A stretch of 64,000 bases of DNA from an uncultured Flavobacteriaceae bacterium. GTDB taxonomy: Bacteria > Bacteroidota > Bacteroidia > Flavobacteriales > Flavobacteriaceae. Both the position numbers and the translations under genes were made by a program. How positions within the stretch are numbered: the first letter of the stretch is position 1; each line of letters begins with the position of its first letter. Under the pieces are notes generated by a model. The model was not told the origin of the DNA. It worked only from the letters and a program-made list of their open reading frames with translations, and did no database searches. The stretch spans positions 1 to 64,000 of the forward strand of contig CANKYF010000012.1 of assembly GCA_947487895.1 (NCBI GenBank), given 5' to 3'. Positions 1-8,651 of the stretch are shown piece after piece.

Positions 1-36
1 GTCCTTTTGAGTACGTTTTACATAATTACTTTTCAT
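1..36 (-). CDS. Partial: possible IS3-family transposase OrfA N-terminus
   Basis: Twelve codons from an ATG at position 36, reading MKSNYVKRTQKD, continue out of the window. The basic start with VKRTQKD resembles OrfA (helix-turn-helix) proteins of IS3-type elements in Bacteroidota. No catalytic domain is visible. It could also be an unrelated gene or a chance frame. Confidence 0.38.
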   Translation of the reverse strand, partial: MKSNYVKRTQKD

Positions 37-68
37 TACACTTAAATTTTGTGTAACGCTATTTCAGG
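1..68 (-). mobile_element. Probable left end of an IS3-like insertion sequence
   Basis: Read on the minus strand, the first bases of the window contain an ATG at 36 followed by a reading frame (MKSNYVKRTQKD) that runs off the edge. This matches my memory of the N-terminus of IS3-family OrfA proteins of Bacteroidota, which often contain a KRTQ(K/R)DY stretch. The 30 bases upstream of the ATG (37-68) would then be the terminal inverted repeat region. Only 12 codons are visible, so the call rests on recognition of a short string plus position and is tentative. Confidence 0.42.
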
Positions 69-603
69 ACGAGACAAGTAGATCAATGTCTTTCATTGTA
101 AATTCTTGAATAGAACCTCCATTTACAGAAGAACAACTTCCTTCTATGGTTAATCTTGGATTATTCATAAGAATTGTTTTGGCAATTTGAGTAATTACTT
201 TCAATTCAGGAATAGCAACAATTATAGTATCATTTAACTCAGTAAATGAGCCCTTAAATGTTTTTTTGAATGGATTTTGTTTTGAAATAGTATAACTTTC
301 ATACAAATCATCATCATTACCAAATAAACTCGGTCCTTCAATAAATCTTTTTTTCAATTCTTGATTAAAACCGTAATCATCTTCGTGCCAAAGAAAAGAA
401 ATATGAATATTACTAAAATCTTTATAAAACCTTATAATTTGCTCATCCTCCTTAAGAGAGTTAACTATTATGGTTAATTCAAAATCATCATTAAATTTAT
501 AACGTTCTTTATTAGTTTCGAAAGAAAGATTAGCTTCAGAAAAATCACTTTTTGAACAACCAAAGAATAGAGAAAGTAACAATAAAAAGCAGACATTTCT
601 CAT
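64..603 (-). CDS. Lipoprotein of unknown function, possibly 3'-truncated
   Basis: 179-residue protein starting at the ATG at 603. Residues 1-16 form a lipoprotein signal peptide with the lipobox LFFGC (Cys16), so it should be anchored in the envelope. The mature part is acidic and probably beta-rich; I recognise no family. It follows the coiled-coil membrane protein (621-1244) by 17 bases and is likely co-transcribed with it. Its last codons and TGA stop (64-66) coincide with the presumed end of an insertion sequence, so the original C-terminus may have been replaced and the stop supplied by the element. Confidence 0.72.
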   Translation of the reverse strand: MRNVCFLLLLSLFFGCSKSDFSEANLSFETNKERYKFNDDFELTIIVNSLKEDEQIIRFYKDFSNIHISFLWHEDDYGFNQELKKRFIEGPSLFGNDDDLYESYTISKQNPFKKTFKGSFTELNDTIIVAIPELKVITQIAKTILMNNPRLTIEGSCSSVNGGSIQEFTMKDIDLLVSS

Positions 604-620
604 ACGATATGTCTCAGTAT

Positions 621-1244
621 TTAAGCCCCTTTTTGCTTATTTATTTCATCTTGAAGTTGACGTCTTACTTTTTGTTCACGCTCTAGGGCTACACGTCTGT
701 GTTCTTCAAACTCTTCTTCAATTTCAGCTAAATTCTTTTTAGCCAGTTTGGTTACGGCATTACTATTTTTAAATCTTAAAATAAAGAATATCAGTAACGC
801 TAGAAGTACTATAATTATAGTCCAAAGTAAAAAGTTATATTGCCCTTTACTCATTTGCATTCCAAAAAGCGACATGCTGTCTTTTTCAGTATTTGTTTTA
901 TCTAAATCATTTTGCGTATTTGAAAGTTTAGATTTTAATTCTGAAATTTCTTTGGCTTGATTATCAACAACTACTTTAGTATCATTTAAATTCTTTTTTA
1001 TTGTTTTTAAAGAATCTAAAGAATGTGCTTTTAAAGTATATAACCATGATTTTTTTACAGCTTCATAAGCTTGCCCATTGGTACCTCTAAAATCTCCTGA
1101 TTTTTTGATTACAAAATCAAATTGTTCACCAATAGTTCCATCGTTTAATGAAAGGTTGTCTTTTTCGGTTTTTGCTTGAGAAAAAACTGATATAGTACTG
1201 ATTAATAGTAATATAATTACAGTAGATTGCTTAATAAGATTCAT
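621..1244 (-). CDS. Membrane-anchored coiled-coil protein of unknown function
   Basis: 207 residues: a signal peptide (1-23, ending near VFSQA), a periplasmic part with heptad-like coiled coil (about 80-125), one strong membrane helix (about 137-158), and a charged cytoplasmic tail rich in Lys/Glu/Arg that is probably also coiled coil. Proteins of this kind in Flavobacteriaceae are often labelled tRNA (guanine-N1)-methyltransferase in databases, but nothing here resembles TrmD: there is no knot fold and no SAM motif. That label looks like an annotation carry-over. Function unknown; the architecture suggests a scaffold or tether. Confidence 0.75.
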   Translation of the reverse strand: MNLIKQSTVIILLLISTISVFSQAKTEKDNLSLNDGTIGEQFDFVIKKSGDFRGTNGQAYEAVKKSWLYTLKAHSLDSLKTIKKNLNDTKVVVDNQAKEISELKSKLSNTQNDLDKTNTEKDSMSLFGMQMSKGQYNFLLWTIIIVLLALLIFFILRFKNSNAVTKLAKKNLAEIEEEFEEHRRVALEREQKVRRQLQDEINKQKGA

Positions 1245-1315
1245 TACAATTTGCTTTAAGGTTGTATTTGGTTGCGCTAAGGTATAAAATATTGTTTAAT
1301 ACACTTATTTATATT

Positions 1316-1341
1316 AAAAAGCCTTACTCAAGTAAGGCTTT
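1316..1341 (-). terminator. Rho-independent terminator after the GAPDH gene
   Basis: Arms 1318-1328 and 1331-1341 are an 11-bp perfect inverted repeat (AAAGCCTTACT). On the minus strand the hairpin is followed by a T run (complement of 1316-1320). It lies 44 bases past the GAPDH stop codon. Confidence 0.8.
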
Positions 1342-1384
1342 ATATATACGATAAAAAATAACTATTTAGATTTTAATTTTGCTA

Positions 1385-2833
1385 TTAATAGTAAGTATAA
1401 CGTCTAACTTTAGCAATATATTTTGCTAATCTAATAACTTGATGACTATAACCGTATTCATTATCATACCAAATGTATAGAATCACATTTTTGCCATCTT
1501 TTCTAACAATAGTAGCTTTGCTATCATAAATAGAAGGTGCTGAGCTTCCTACTATATCGCTAGAAACTAGTTCATCACTTAATTCATATTTAATTTGCTC
1601 CACTAAATCGCCTTCTAAAGCATACTTTTTTAGAATGGTATTTATGCCGTTTAATGATGTTTTTTTATCTAACTCTAAGTTTAAAATAGCTAATGATCCA
1701 TTAGGAACAGGTACACGTATGGCATTAGAAGTTAATTTACCCTTTAAACTAGGTAATGCCTTCGCAACTGCATTTCCAGCACCTGTTTCAGTAATTACCA
1801 TATTTAATGCAGCAGCACGACCTCTGCGATATTTTTTATGCATGTTATCAACTAAATTTTGATCGTTTGTGTATGCATGAATGGTTTCTAAGTGTCCATT
1901 TTTAATTCCAAAAGAATCTTCAACAGCTTTTAAAACAGGAGTAATGGCATTTGTTGTACAAGAAGCTGCAGAAAAAATGTTGACTTCATCTGGGTTATTC
2001 ACTAAATGATTGACGCCATAAACAATATTAGGAATTTCTTTTCCTGGTGCAGTTAATAAAACTTTGTTTACACCCTTAGATTTTAAATGCTTGCTAAGTG
2101 ATTTTTTGTCTCTAAAAGCGCCTGTATTATCAATTACTAGAGCGTTATTAATATTGTATTTGGTATAATCTATATCTTCAGGAGTGTTTGCAGAAATGAT
2201 ATTTACTGTTGTACCGTTTATAATTAAAGCACTTTTATCAGTATTAATTGCTACTGTACCTGGAAAATCACCATGAACCGAATCATTTCTTAATAATGAA
2301 GCTCTTTTTTCAAGAACAGTTTCATCAACAAGACCTCTAGTAACAATAGCTCTTAAACGTAACTGGCTACCTTTGCCTGTTCTAACCATTAATTCTCTGG
2401 CAACTAATCTTCCAATTCTACCAAAACCATATAAAACAACATCTTTAGGTGCGATGTCCCCATTTTTATTTGCGCCTTTTAATTTTGAAGCTATAAAGGC
2501 TGTAGCATTAGCATGTCTATTATCATCTAAATGAAATTCATAAGTTAATTTCCCTATATCTAATTTAGCAGGTACAATATCAAGTACTTTAATAGCTCTT
2601 GCTATTTCAACTGAATCAAAAATAGAGATAGGTTTTTGAACAAATTTTCCAGCATAATCATGCAGATTTAGAATCTGACTTACATTTCTATCAATTAACT
2701 GATTTCTAAAAAGCACTATTTCAATAGAATTATCATACCAAAGATCACTCACTATTTTAATGAATTCTACAGTGGCTCTTCTACGATCTGCTTGAAAGGC
2801 TAATTCTTTTTCATAAGTTTCATTTGTATTCAT
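1385..2833 (-). CDS. gap: Glyceraldehyde-3-phosphate dehydrogenase, long Bacteroidota type
   Basis: Glycolytic/gluconeogenic enzyme that oxidatively phosphorylates glyceraldehyde 3-phosphate. 482 residues from the ATG at 2833. A further 18 codons are open upstream, but a -7 promoter box (2869-2876) lies inside that extension, so the inner start is preferred. The Rossmann motif GFGRIGR is at 136-142 and the catalytic motif SAASCTTNAITPV puts the nucleophile at Cys292. The roughly 130-residue N-terminal region before the Rossmann motif is absent from standard 330-residue GAPDH. An acidic residue at the end of the second beta strand (the usual NAD determinant) is not evident after LRAIVTR, so coenzyme preference is open. 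Confidence 0.93.
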   Translation of the reverse strand: MNTNETYEKELAFQADRRRATVEFIKIVSDLWYDNSIEIVLFRNQLIDRNVSQILNLHDYAGKFVQKPISIFDSVEIARAIKVLDIVPAKLDIGKLTYEFHLDDNRHANATAFIASKLKGANKNGDIAPKDVVLYGFGRIGRLVARELMVRTGKGSQLRLRAIVTRGLVDETVLEKRASLLRNDSVHGDFPGTVAINTDKSALIINGTTVNIISANTPEDIDYTKYNINNALVIDNTGAFRDKKSLSKHLKSKGVNKVLLTAPGKEIPNIVYGVNHLVNNPDEVNIFSAASCTTNAITPVLKAVEDSFGIKNGHLETIHAYTNDQNLVDNMHKKYRRGRAAALNMVITETGAGNAVAKALPSLKGKLTSNAIRVPVPNGSLAILNLELDKKTSLNGINTILKKYALEGDLVEQIKYELSDELVSSDIVGSSAPSIYDSKATIVRKDGKNVILYIWYDNEYGYSHQVIRLAKYIAKVRRYTYY

Positions 2834-2868
2834 ATAAAAAAAGTTTAGTTGTGTAGTTTTAAAGTTTA

Positions 2869-2876
2869 CAAAAATA
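2869..2876 (-). promoter_or_regulatory. -7 promoter box of the GAPDH gene
   Basis: Minus-strand TATTTTTG fits the Bacteroidota -7 consensus TAnnTTTG and lies 35 bases upstream of the start at 2833. No TTTG at the expected -33 distance was found, so only half of the promoter is supported. Confidence 0.45.
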
Positions 2877-2910
2877 TCATATTTCAAACGTTTTCGTAGC
2901 GTGTTTTGTG

Positions 2911-2946
2911 AAAAAAATAACCTCCTTAATTTTACTTAAGAAGGTT
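2911..2946 (-). terminator. Rho-independent terminator after the HtrA protease gene
   Basis: Arms 2919-2929 and 2936-2946 pair over 11 positions with one G-U wobble in the minus-strand RNA, followed by TTATTTTTTT (complement of 2911-2920). It is 29 bases past the protease stop. Confidence 0.75.
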
Positions 2947-2975
2947 GTGCTTTTTATCGGTATTTTTTATCGAAT

Positions 2976-4382
2976 TTATCTACTAAAATTAAAACGATCT
3001 TTTTCTCCTTTAGTATTAATTAATTCTAATCTTAAGGAATGGTATTCCAATTGGTTTTTTAAGGCTTTTTGAATATCATCTACAGAATTTACTTCAACAT
3101 CATTTACTGATGTTATAATGCTTCCCTCGGTAACACCATTTCTAGACCAGTAATCACTATGATTATCATCTAACTTAATAATTTTTACACCATTTTTGGC
3201 TTTTAGTTTTTTTAAGTCTGTCGGTTTTGCATTTTTTACTTCACCAACTAGAGGTATTGTAAATGTATTATTTTTTAACAGGGTTACAGGGATAGTATTT
3301 AATTCTCCGTCTCTTGAATAGGTAATTTGAACCACGTCATTAGGTCTTTTAGAACTAATTTGTCCTGTTAAATCAGAGAATTTAGATATTTTGATATTAT
3401 TGATCTTTTTAATAATATCACCTTCTTCTAATCCAGCTTGGTCAGCTCCAGAATCTTCAACTATTTCAGCAATATAAACACCCTCGGTATCATTGATTCC
3501 TAGTTCTTCAGAGGCTTTGCTATTTAGTGAACCACCTCTGATACCAAGAATACCATTCTGCACATTACCATACTCCATAATATCCTCTATTACTTTTCTG
3601 GCTATATTACTCGGTACAGCAAATGAATAACCTACATAAGAACCTGTTTGAGATGTGATGGCTGTATTAATGCCAATAAGTTCACCATTAGTATTAACAA
3701 GTGCGCCACCAGAATTCCCCGGGTTAACTGCTGCATCAGTTTGAATAAAAGATTGGATACTTTTACCACTTAAATCTCTAGCTTTAGCACTAATTATACC
3801 TGCCGTTACAGTAGATGTTAAATTAAAAGGATTCCCTACAGCTAGCACCCATTCGCCAATTTTAGCATTATCAGAGTCTCCAAAAGTGACATATGGTAAA
3901 TCTTCATCAGCTTCAATTTTTAAAAGAGCTATATCTGTTTTAGCATCGGCACCTATCAACTCAGCCTCGTAGGTTTTGTTATTGTTTAATGTTACAGATA
4001 GTTTCTGAGCGTTTTTAATCACATGATTATTGGTAATAATATACCCATCAGCATTTATGATTACCCCAGATCCAGTACCTAGTTGCGGGCGTTGAGAACT
4101 TCTTCCAAAGAATAAATCTTCAAAAGTCATCTGCCCTTTACTAATAGATACATTTTTAACGTGAACAACTGCGTTCACTGTATTTTCAGCAGCCGATACA
4201 AAATCGGGCGCCTCAGTTGTATTATATAAAGTATTGATATTGCTTGTTGGTAAAAAGTTAGGAGTAGTTTGGGTAGTTTCTACCACTACTTTATTTTCTT
4301 TTTCAACAAACAGTTTGTAGCCTCCTAGAGTTAATACACCACCTAAGGCCGAAATCAGTACTAACGATAAAATCTTCTTCAT
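2976..4382 (-). CDS. HtrA/Deg family periplasmic serine protease with two PDZ domains
   Basis: 468 residues. An N-terminal signal peptide or anchor (about 5-25) exports the protein to the periplasm, where HtrA proteases degrade or refold damaged envelope proteins. The trypsin-like domain (about 60-265) has an intact triad: His120 in TNNHVI, Asp150 in AKTDIALLKI, Ser224 in NPGNSGGALV. A PDZ domain follows at about 275-370 and a more divergent second PDZ-like domain at about 385-465. Length and order match Do/DegQ proteins. It stands alone between GAPDH and dapF. Confidence 0.92.
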   Translation of the reverse strand: MKKILSLVLISALGGVLTLGGYKLFVEKENKVVVETTQTTPNFLPTSNINTLYNTTEAPDFVSAAENTVNAVVHVKNVSISKGQMTFEDLFFGRSSQRPQLGTGSGVIINADGYIITNNHVIKNAQKLSVTLNNNKTYEAELIGADAKTDIALLKIEADEDLPYVTFGDSDNAKIGEWVLAVGNPFNLTSTVTAGIISAKARDLSGKSIQSFIQTDAAVNPGNSGGALVNTNGELIGINTAITSQTGSYVGYSFAVPSNIARKVIEDIMEYGNVQNGILGIRGGSLNSKASEELGINDTEGVYIAEIVEDSGADQAGLEEGDIIKKINNIKISKFSDLTGQISSKRPNDVVQITYSRDGELNTIPVTLLKNNTFTIPLVGEVKNAKPTDLKKLKAKNGVKIIKLDDNHSDYWSRNGVTEGSIITSVNDVEVNSVDDIQKALKNQLEYHSLRLELINTKGEKDRFNFSR

Positions 4383-4548
4383 AAGTTTTCAGTATTAAGT
4401 TATTTATTTCAAAATTTATGATTCCCATTAAATTGATAATCATTCAACGATTAAAATTAAATATTTATTGAGTTTGGTTTTTGTATTTAACGATTTTTAA
4501 CGTCAATTTTAACTAGTTTTAACAACTCAAAAAACTGTATATTATTCA

Positions 4549-4557
4549 TATCTTTGC
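4549..4557 (+). promoter_or_regulatory. -7 promoter box of dapF
   Basis: TATCTTTGC matches TAnnTTTG plus the commonly following C. The dapF ATG at 4566 is 9 bases after the box, implying a leader of only a few nucleotides. The box overlaps the upstream in-frame TTG at 4554, which argues against that TTG as start codon. Confidence 0.6.
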
Positions 4558-4565
4558 GGTGTATT

Positions 4566-5339
4566 ATGCAACAAGATTTTTATAAATATCAAGGAACGGG
4601 AAACGATTTTGTGATGATTGATAATCGTCAACAAACGTTCGACAAAAATAATACCAAACAAATAGCATTTTTATGTGACAGACGTTTTGGCATAGGAGCA
4701 GATGGACTTATTTTATTGGAAAACCATAATGACCACGATTTTAAGATGGTTTATTACAATTCTGATGGGAATGAAAGTACCATGTGCGGAAATGGCGGGC
4801 GTTGTTTGGTTGCATTTGCAAGAGATTTAGGCGTTATTGAAAGTGAAACAGTTTTTGAAGCCATTGATGGTATTCATCATGCCTCTATTAATGGGGATGA
4901 AGTAAAGCTTCAAATGGTTGACGTAAATACAGTTGAAAAACATGGAAACCATGTATTCTTAGATACAGGATCACCACACCATGTACAGTATGAAGATAAT
5001 ATTGAAAATTTCGATATAAAATCTAAAGGTGCTAAAATCCGTTATGGAGCACCTTATAATGAAAAAGGCAGTAATGTGAACTTTGTTAAGAAAGTTACAG
5101 ATGATACATTTACCGTTAGAACTTACGAACGAGGTGTTGAAGACGAAACATTGTCTTGCGGAACAGGAGTAACAGCTGTAGCTATTGCTATGCATGCAAC
5201 AAATGAAACCAAGAACAGTCTTATAAATTTAAATGTGCAAGGAGGTGAATTAAAGGTATCTTTTGATGAAGCTAATGGCGCTTACAAAAATGTATGGCTT
5301 GTTGGACCTGCCAAATTTGTATTTAAAGGAATTGTATGA
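4566..5339 (+). CDS. dapF: Diaminopimelate epimerase
   Basis: Converts LL- to meso-diaminopimelate, the last step before meso-DAP enters lysine and peptidoglycan synthesis. 257 residues from the ATG at 4566; the earlier in-frame TTG at 4554 lies in the promoter. The start YKYQGTGNDFVMID, the first catalytic cysteine in STMCGNGGRC, and the second in EDETLSCGTGVTAVA are all intact, the classic two-Cys mechanism. It overlaps the next gene by 4 bases and heads a plus-strand unit with the acetyltransferase and mltG. dapA lies in the same window at 23989. Confidence 0.95.
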   Translation: MQQDFYKYQGTGNDFVMIDNRQQTFDKNNTKQIAFLCDRRFGIGADGLILLENHNDHDFKMVYYNSDGNESTMCGNGGRCLVAFARDLGVIESETVFEAIDGIHHASINGDEVKLQMVDVNTVEKHGNHVFLDTGSPHHVQYEDNIENFDIKSKGAKIRYGAPYNEKGSNVNFVKKVTDDTFTVRTYERGVEDETLSCGTGVTAVAIAMHATNETKNSLINLNVQGGELKVSFDEANGAYKNVWLVGPAKFVFKGIV

Positions 5340-5860
5340 TAACCTTAAAAGGTGAAAATATCTACTTACGTGCTCTAGAACCAGAAGATTTAGACTTTGT
5401 TCATGAGGTTGAAAATGACGAATCTATTTGGGAACTTAGTAATACGCAAACACCTTTTTCAAAATATTTAATTAAACAATACATTGAAAATGCTCATAAA
5501 GATATTTATGAAGTGAAGCAATTAAGATTGGTAATTTCAAGTTATAAAGACAAACCTCTTGGAATGATTGATATATTTGATTTCGATTTTAAAAATAAAA
5601 GAGCTGGTATAGGTATTTTACTCAAAGAAGTTAAAGACAGAGGTAAAGGATATGGAGCCGAAGCACTTCAGCTTTTAATAAACTATTGTTTTACGCGTTT
5701 AGATTTACATCAATTGTATTGTAATATTTCTGAAGATAATAATGCTAGTATAAAACTTTTTGAAAAACAAGGGTTTTTAGAAATAGGTCTTAAAAAAGAT
5801 TGGAATTATAGTCATGATTCTTTTAAAAATGAATACCTCTTTCAACTTATAAAAAAATAA
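5336..5860 (+). CDS. GNAT N-acetyltransferase, RimJ/RimL-like
   Basis: 174 residues. It begins ITLKGENIYLRALEPEDLDF, as in RimJ/RimL/SpeG-type acetyltransferases, and has the acetyl-CoA loop in KDRGKGYGAEALQLLI followed by NISEDNNASIKLFEKQGF, the typical C-terminal GNAT motif. The ATG overlaps the dapF stop (ATGA), so translation is probably coupled. The substrate is unknown; an amine or protein N-terminus is plausible for the family. Confidence 0.85.
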   Translation: MITLKGENIYLRALEPEDLDFVHEVENDESIWELSNTQTPFSKYLIKQYIENAHKDIYEVKQLRLVISSYKDKPLGMIDIFDFDFKNKRAGIGILLKEVKDRGKGYGAEALQLLINYCFTRLDLHQLYCNISEDNNASIKLFEKQGFLEIGLKKDWNYSHDSFKNEYLFQLIKK

Positions 5861-5861
5861 C

Positions 5862-6905
5862 ATGTATATAAAAAAGATACTTTGGGCAGTTGCTTTAATA
5901 GGTTTATTGGTAATAGGTTACTTCGCTTATTATATATATTCTGCAATGATGGTACCTAATACAGCTTTTAATAATGATGAAGCTTTTATTTATGTGAAAT
6001 CTACCGATACTTATGAAGATGTGAGAGAGCAGTTAAAGCCTTTGTTAAAAGATATTTCAAAGTTTGATGCTTTAGCTAAACAGAAGAAATATGTAAGCAA
6101 CTTAAAATCTGGAAAGTTTGTTATTAAAAAAGGGATGAGTAATAATGATATTATTAATTCCATAAGAAGTAAAAACGCACTCATAAAAGTGTCTTTTAAC
6201 AATCAAAACTCTTTAGAAAAATTAGCAGGAAGAATTTCGAAACAAATTGAAGCTGATAGCTTATCGTTATTAAAAGCAATGAAAGATGAAGACTTTTATG
6301 CTAAAAACGATTTTAAAAATGAAACTGCTTTAGGGATGTATTTACCTAACAGTTATGAGTTTTTCTGGAATACATCAGCTGAAGGGTTTAGGGATAGAAT
6401 GTTGAAAGAGTACAATAGGTTTTGGAACACATCTAGACTTGAAAAGGCAAAAGCCATAGGCTTATCAGAAGACGAAGTTATTGCATTAGCTTCTATAGTG
6501 TATGAAGAGTCTAAGCAATCAACCGAGCAACCTAGAATTGCAGGGGTTTACCTAAATAGATTGAAAATAGGCATGCCATTACAAGCAGATCCAACACTTA
6601 AGTTTGCAGCTTACCAATTACCAAAATATAAGAATACAGTTATAAAACGCGTACTTAATGTACATAAAGACATAGAATCTCCGTATAATACCTATAAATA
6701 TGCTGGCTTGCCTCCAGGTTTAGTGACTATGCCAGATCTATCGGCTATTAATGCGGTTTTAAATGCTGAGAAACACAAATATTTATTTTTTGCAGCAGAT
6801 GCGAAGCGTTTTGGGTATCATAAGTTTGCAAAAACATTATCTCAGCATAATGCCAATGCTAGAGAATACCAAAGGTACTTATCTTCTCAAGGTATCTATA
6901 AATAG
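5862..6905 (+). CDS. mltG: Endolytic transglycosylase MltG
   Basis: Inner-membrane lytic transglycosylase that cuts nascent peptidoglycan strands and sets glycan length. 347 residues with one N-terminal membrane helix (about 5-27), a LysM-like segment, and the YceG domain. The catalytic glutamate lies in ALASIVYEESKQ (Glu215/216), followed by IAGVYLNRL, QADPT and SPYNTYKYAGLPPG, the conserved YceG motifs. It starts one base after the acetyltransferase stop and its TAG shares a base with the next GTG start, so it is within an operon. Confidence 0.93.
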   Translation: MYIKKILWAVALIGLLVIGYFAYYIYSAMMVPNTAFNNDEAFIYVKSTDTYEDVREQLKPLLKDISKFDALAKQKKYVSNLKSGKFVIKKGMSNNDIINSIRSKNALIKVSFNNQNSLEKLAGRISKQIEADSLSLLKAMKDEDFYAKNDFKNETALGMYLPNSYEFFWNTSAEGFRDRMLKEYNRFWNTSRLEKAKAIGLSEDEVIALASIVYEESKQSTEQPRIAGVYLNRLKIGMPLQADPTLKFAAYQLPKYKNTVIKRVLNVHKDIESPYNTYKYAGLPPGLVTMPDLSAINAVLNAEKHKYLFFAADAKRFGYHKFAKTLSQHNANAREYQRYLSSQGIYK

Positions 6906-7822
6906 TGAAATCTTTAGGAATAAAATATATTCTTATACTATGCATTTCGGTGTCTTGTTTTTCACAATCTAAGATAAATACGTTTTTAACACCCAGTGAT
7001 ACTTTAAATAAACCCAGACGAAATTTAGTTGTTATATCTGAAGCATCTTTATCTGGTATAGCGTTAATCGGATTGAACCAACTTTGGTATTCAGACTTTG
7101 ATCGTTCAAAATTTCATACTATAAACGATAATAATGAATGGCTCCAAATGGATAAAATGGGGCATGTATTCACATCTTACCAAATGGGTAGAGTAGGAGC
7201 TGACTTATTAAGTTGGAGTGGTGTTAGTAAAAAAGATCAGCTTATTTATGGAGCAACTTTAGGTTTTGGCTTTTTAACAGCTGTAGAAATTTTAGATGGT
7301 TACTCTAAAGAATGGGGGTTTTCTTGGGGGGATGTAGCAGCAAATGCAACAGGCACAGGTCTATATGTAAGTCAAGAATTACTCTGGAATGAACAGAGAA
7401 TTGATCTTAAATACTCATTTCATCAAACCAGATTTGCAAATGTTAACCCAGATAAACTAGGAACTAACCTATTGGAGCAGGCTCTAAAAGACTATAACGG
7501 GCAAACTTATTGGTTAAGTGCTAACTTACATTCCTTTTTTAAAGAGAGTAAAATTCCTGAATGGCTAAATTTTGCAGTAGGCTATGGAGCTCATGGAATG
7601 ATAAGCGGTTTTAATAATTCTGAAGATATTGACAATCAGTTGTTAACAACTAATCAAAGGTGTCGTCAATTCTATTTAAGTTTTGATATAAATTTGAACA
7701 AGATTAAAACAAATTCTCCCCTGTTAAGATCTATTTTTAGCATTTTTAGTATGATAAAAGTGCCCTTCCCTACGTTAGAAATTAGCAAAAAAGGAGCTGC
7801 ATTTCATCTATTCTACTATTAA
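6905..7822 (+). CDS. DUF2279 family envelope protein
   Basis: 305 residues starting at a GTG that shares one base with the mltG stop. The N-terminus has a signal peptide ending near SCFSQS. The central region (about residues 75-180), with DKMGHVFTSYQMGR, TAVEILDGYSKEWGFSWGD and DVAANATG, matches DUF2279, a family of predicted periplasmic or outer-membrane proteins. No enzymatic motif is known to me. The last 100 residues look beta-rich. Position after mltG suggests a cell-envelope role. Confidence 0.8.
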   Translation: MKSLGIKYILILCISVSCFSQSKINTFLTPSDTLNKPRRNLVVISEASLSGIALIGLNQLWYSDFDRSKFHTINDNNEWLQMDKMGHVFTSYQMGRVGADLLSWSGVSKKDQLIYGATLGFGFLTAVEILDGYSKEWGFSWGDVAANATGTGLYVSQELLWNEQRIDLKYSFHQTRFANVNPDKLGTNLLEQALKDYNGQTYWLSANLHSFFKESKIPEWLNFAVGYGAHGMISGFNNSEDIDNQLLTTNQRCRQFYLSFDINLNKIKTNSPLLRSIFSIFSMIKVPFPTLEISKKGAAFHLFYY

Positions 7823-7844
7823 ATATAGTATTTAATCGAGTAGT

Positions 7845-7876
7845 TTTGAGTGTATTGATTTTTTTTATAATTTTGC
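7845..7876 (+). promoter_or_regulatory. Bacteroidota-type promoter
   Basis: TTTG at 7845-7848 (-33), 19-nt spacer, TAATTTTGC at 7868-7876 (-7). This is one of the two cleanest matches to TTTG/N17-23/TAnnTTTG in the window and drives the gene at 7933 with a leader of about 50 nt. Confidence 0.72.
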
Positions 7877-7932
7877 ACGCTCAAATTTCAAGACATATTT
7901 TTTATAAAATTATGTTGTAAAAATTTAGAATT

Positions 7933-8583
7933 ATGGTAAAGAATATTGCAAGTTATTTTACCCTCGGGCTTACAGTAATCTTTTTATTGTGTGTTTCATT
8001 TACATCAAATGAAACGGTAGACTTGAGTAAGTATTCTACAAAAGGACTAGATTTACAATACACAGTAAATCTAACAGATGCTAAAGACAGGGATCTATTA
8101 GCGTCTAAAGAAGTTTTTTCTCCTTATTTAGGTAAATCTTTTGTTGGTTTTAAGGAAGCTGTAGCTTTCAAAGAATCTGGAGGTAACTATTCATGTGTAA
8201 ATACCTTTGGATATTTAGGGAAATACCAATTTGGAAAAGAAACTTTAAAACTTATAGGAATTAAAAACCCTGGTAAGTTTTTAAATGACCCAAAACTTCA
8301 GGAAAAAGCATTTATTGCTAATGCAGAAAGAAACAAGTGGATTCTAAGAAGAGACATTAGAAATTTTGTTGGAAAACGAATTAATGGTGTGATTGTTACA
8401 GAATCTGGAATTTTAGCTGCAGCGCATTTAGCTGGACCTGGTAGTGTGAAAAAGTACTTAAGAAGTTACGGACTTGATAACTTTGCTGATGGTTATGGTA
8501 CCACAGTGTATGAGTATATGAAACGTTTTTCAGGTTACGATACTTCTTTTATTAAACCTAATAAGAAGGCAAAAGCTATATAA
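7933..8583 (+). CDS. Exported lysozyme-like protein
   Basis: 216 residues with an N-terminal signal or anchor (about 8-24). The segment AVAFKESGGNYSCVNTFGYLGKYQFGKETL (residues about 77-106) resembles the catalytic stretch of lytic transglycosylase/lysozyme-fold enzymes: a Glu in KESGG followed by GKYQFG. The later GILAAAHLAGPGSVKKYL fits the same fold. Flavobacterial homologues are often named peptidoglycan-binding LysM proteins, but I see no LysM repeat. Activity is inferred, not certain. It has its own promoter and ends before a hairpin that lies inside the convergent gene. Confidence 0.78.
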   Translation: MVKNIASYFTLGLTVIFLLCVSFTSNETVDLSKYSTKGLDLQYTVNLTDAKDRDLLASKEVFSPYLGKSFVGFKEAVAFKESGGNYSCVNTFGYLGKYQFGKETLKLIGIKNPGKFLNDPKLQEKAFIANAERNKWILRRDIRNFVGKRINGVIVTESGILAAAHLAGPGSVKKYLRSYGLDNFADGYGTTVYEYMKRFSGYDTSFIKPNKKAKAI

Positions 8584-8627
8584 TTGAAGAGAGGTTCCGA
8601 GATGTTAATCGAGGTATCCTTTGAAAT

Positions 8628-8651
8628 TGTCATTCCTGCGAAGGTAAGAAT
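8628..8651 (+). repeat. Partial copy of the TGTCATTCCTGCGAAGG repeat
   Basis: The first 17 bases (8628-8644) are identical to the arm of the inverted repeat at 53704-53728; the rest has decayed (GTAAGAAT instead of CAGGAATC). It lies between convergent genes, and its last base is the first plus-strand base of the stop codon of the RsmI-like gene. Confidence 0.75.

Noticed and set aside
621-1244. tRNA (guanine-N1)-methyltransferase label for the coiled-coil membrane protein
   Set aside because: No TrmD knot fold or SAM site is present; the protein is a signal peptide, coiled coil and membrane helix.
4554-4565. Upstream TTG start for dapF
   Set aside because: It overlaps the -7 promoter box, and known DapF proteins begin near the ATG at 4566.
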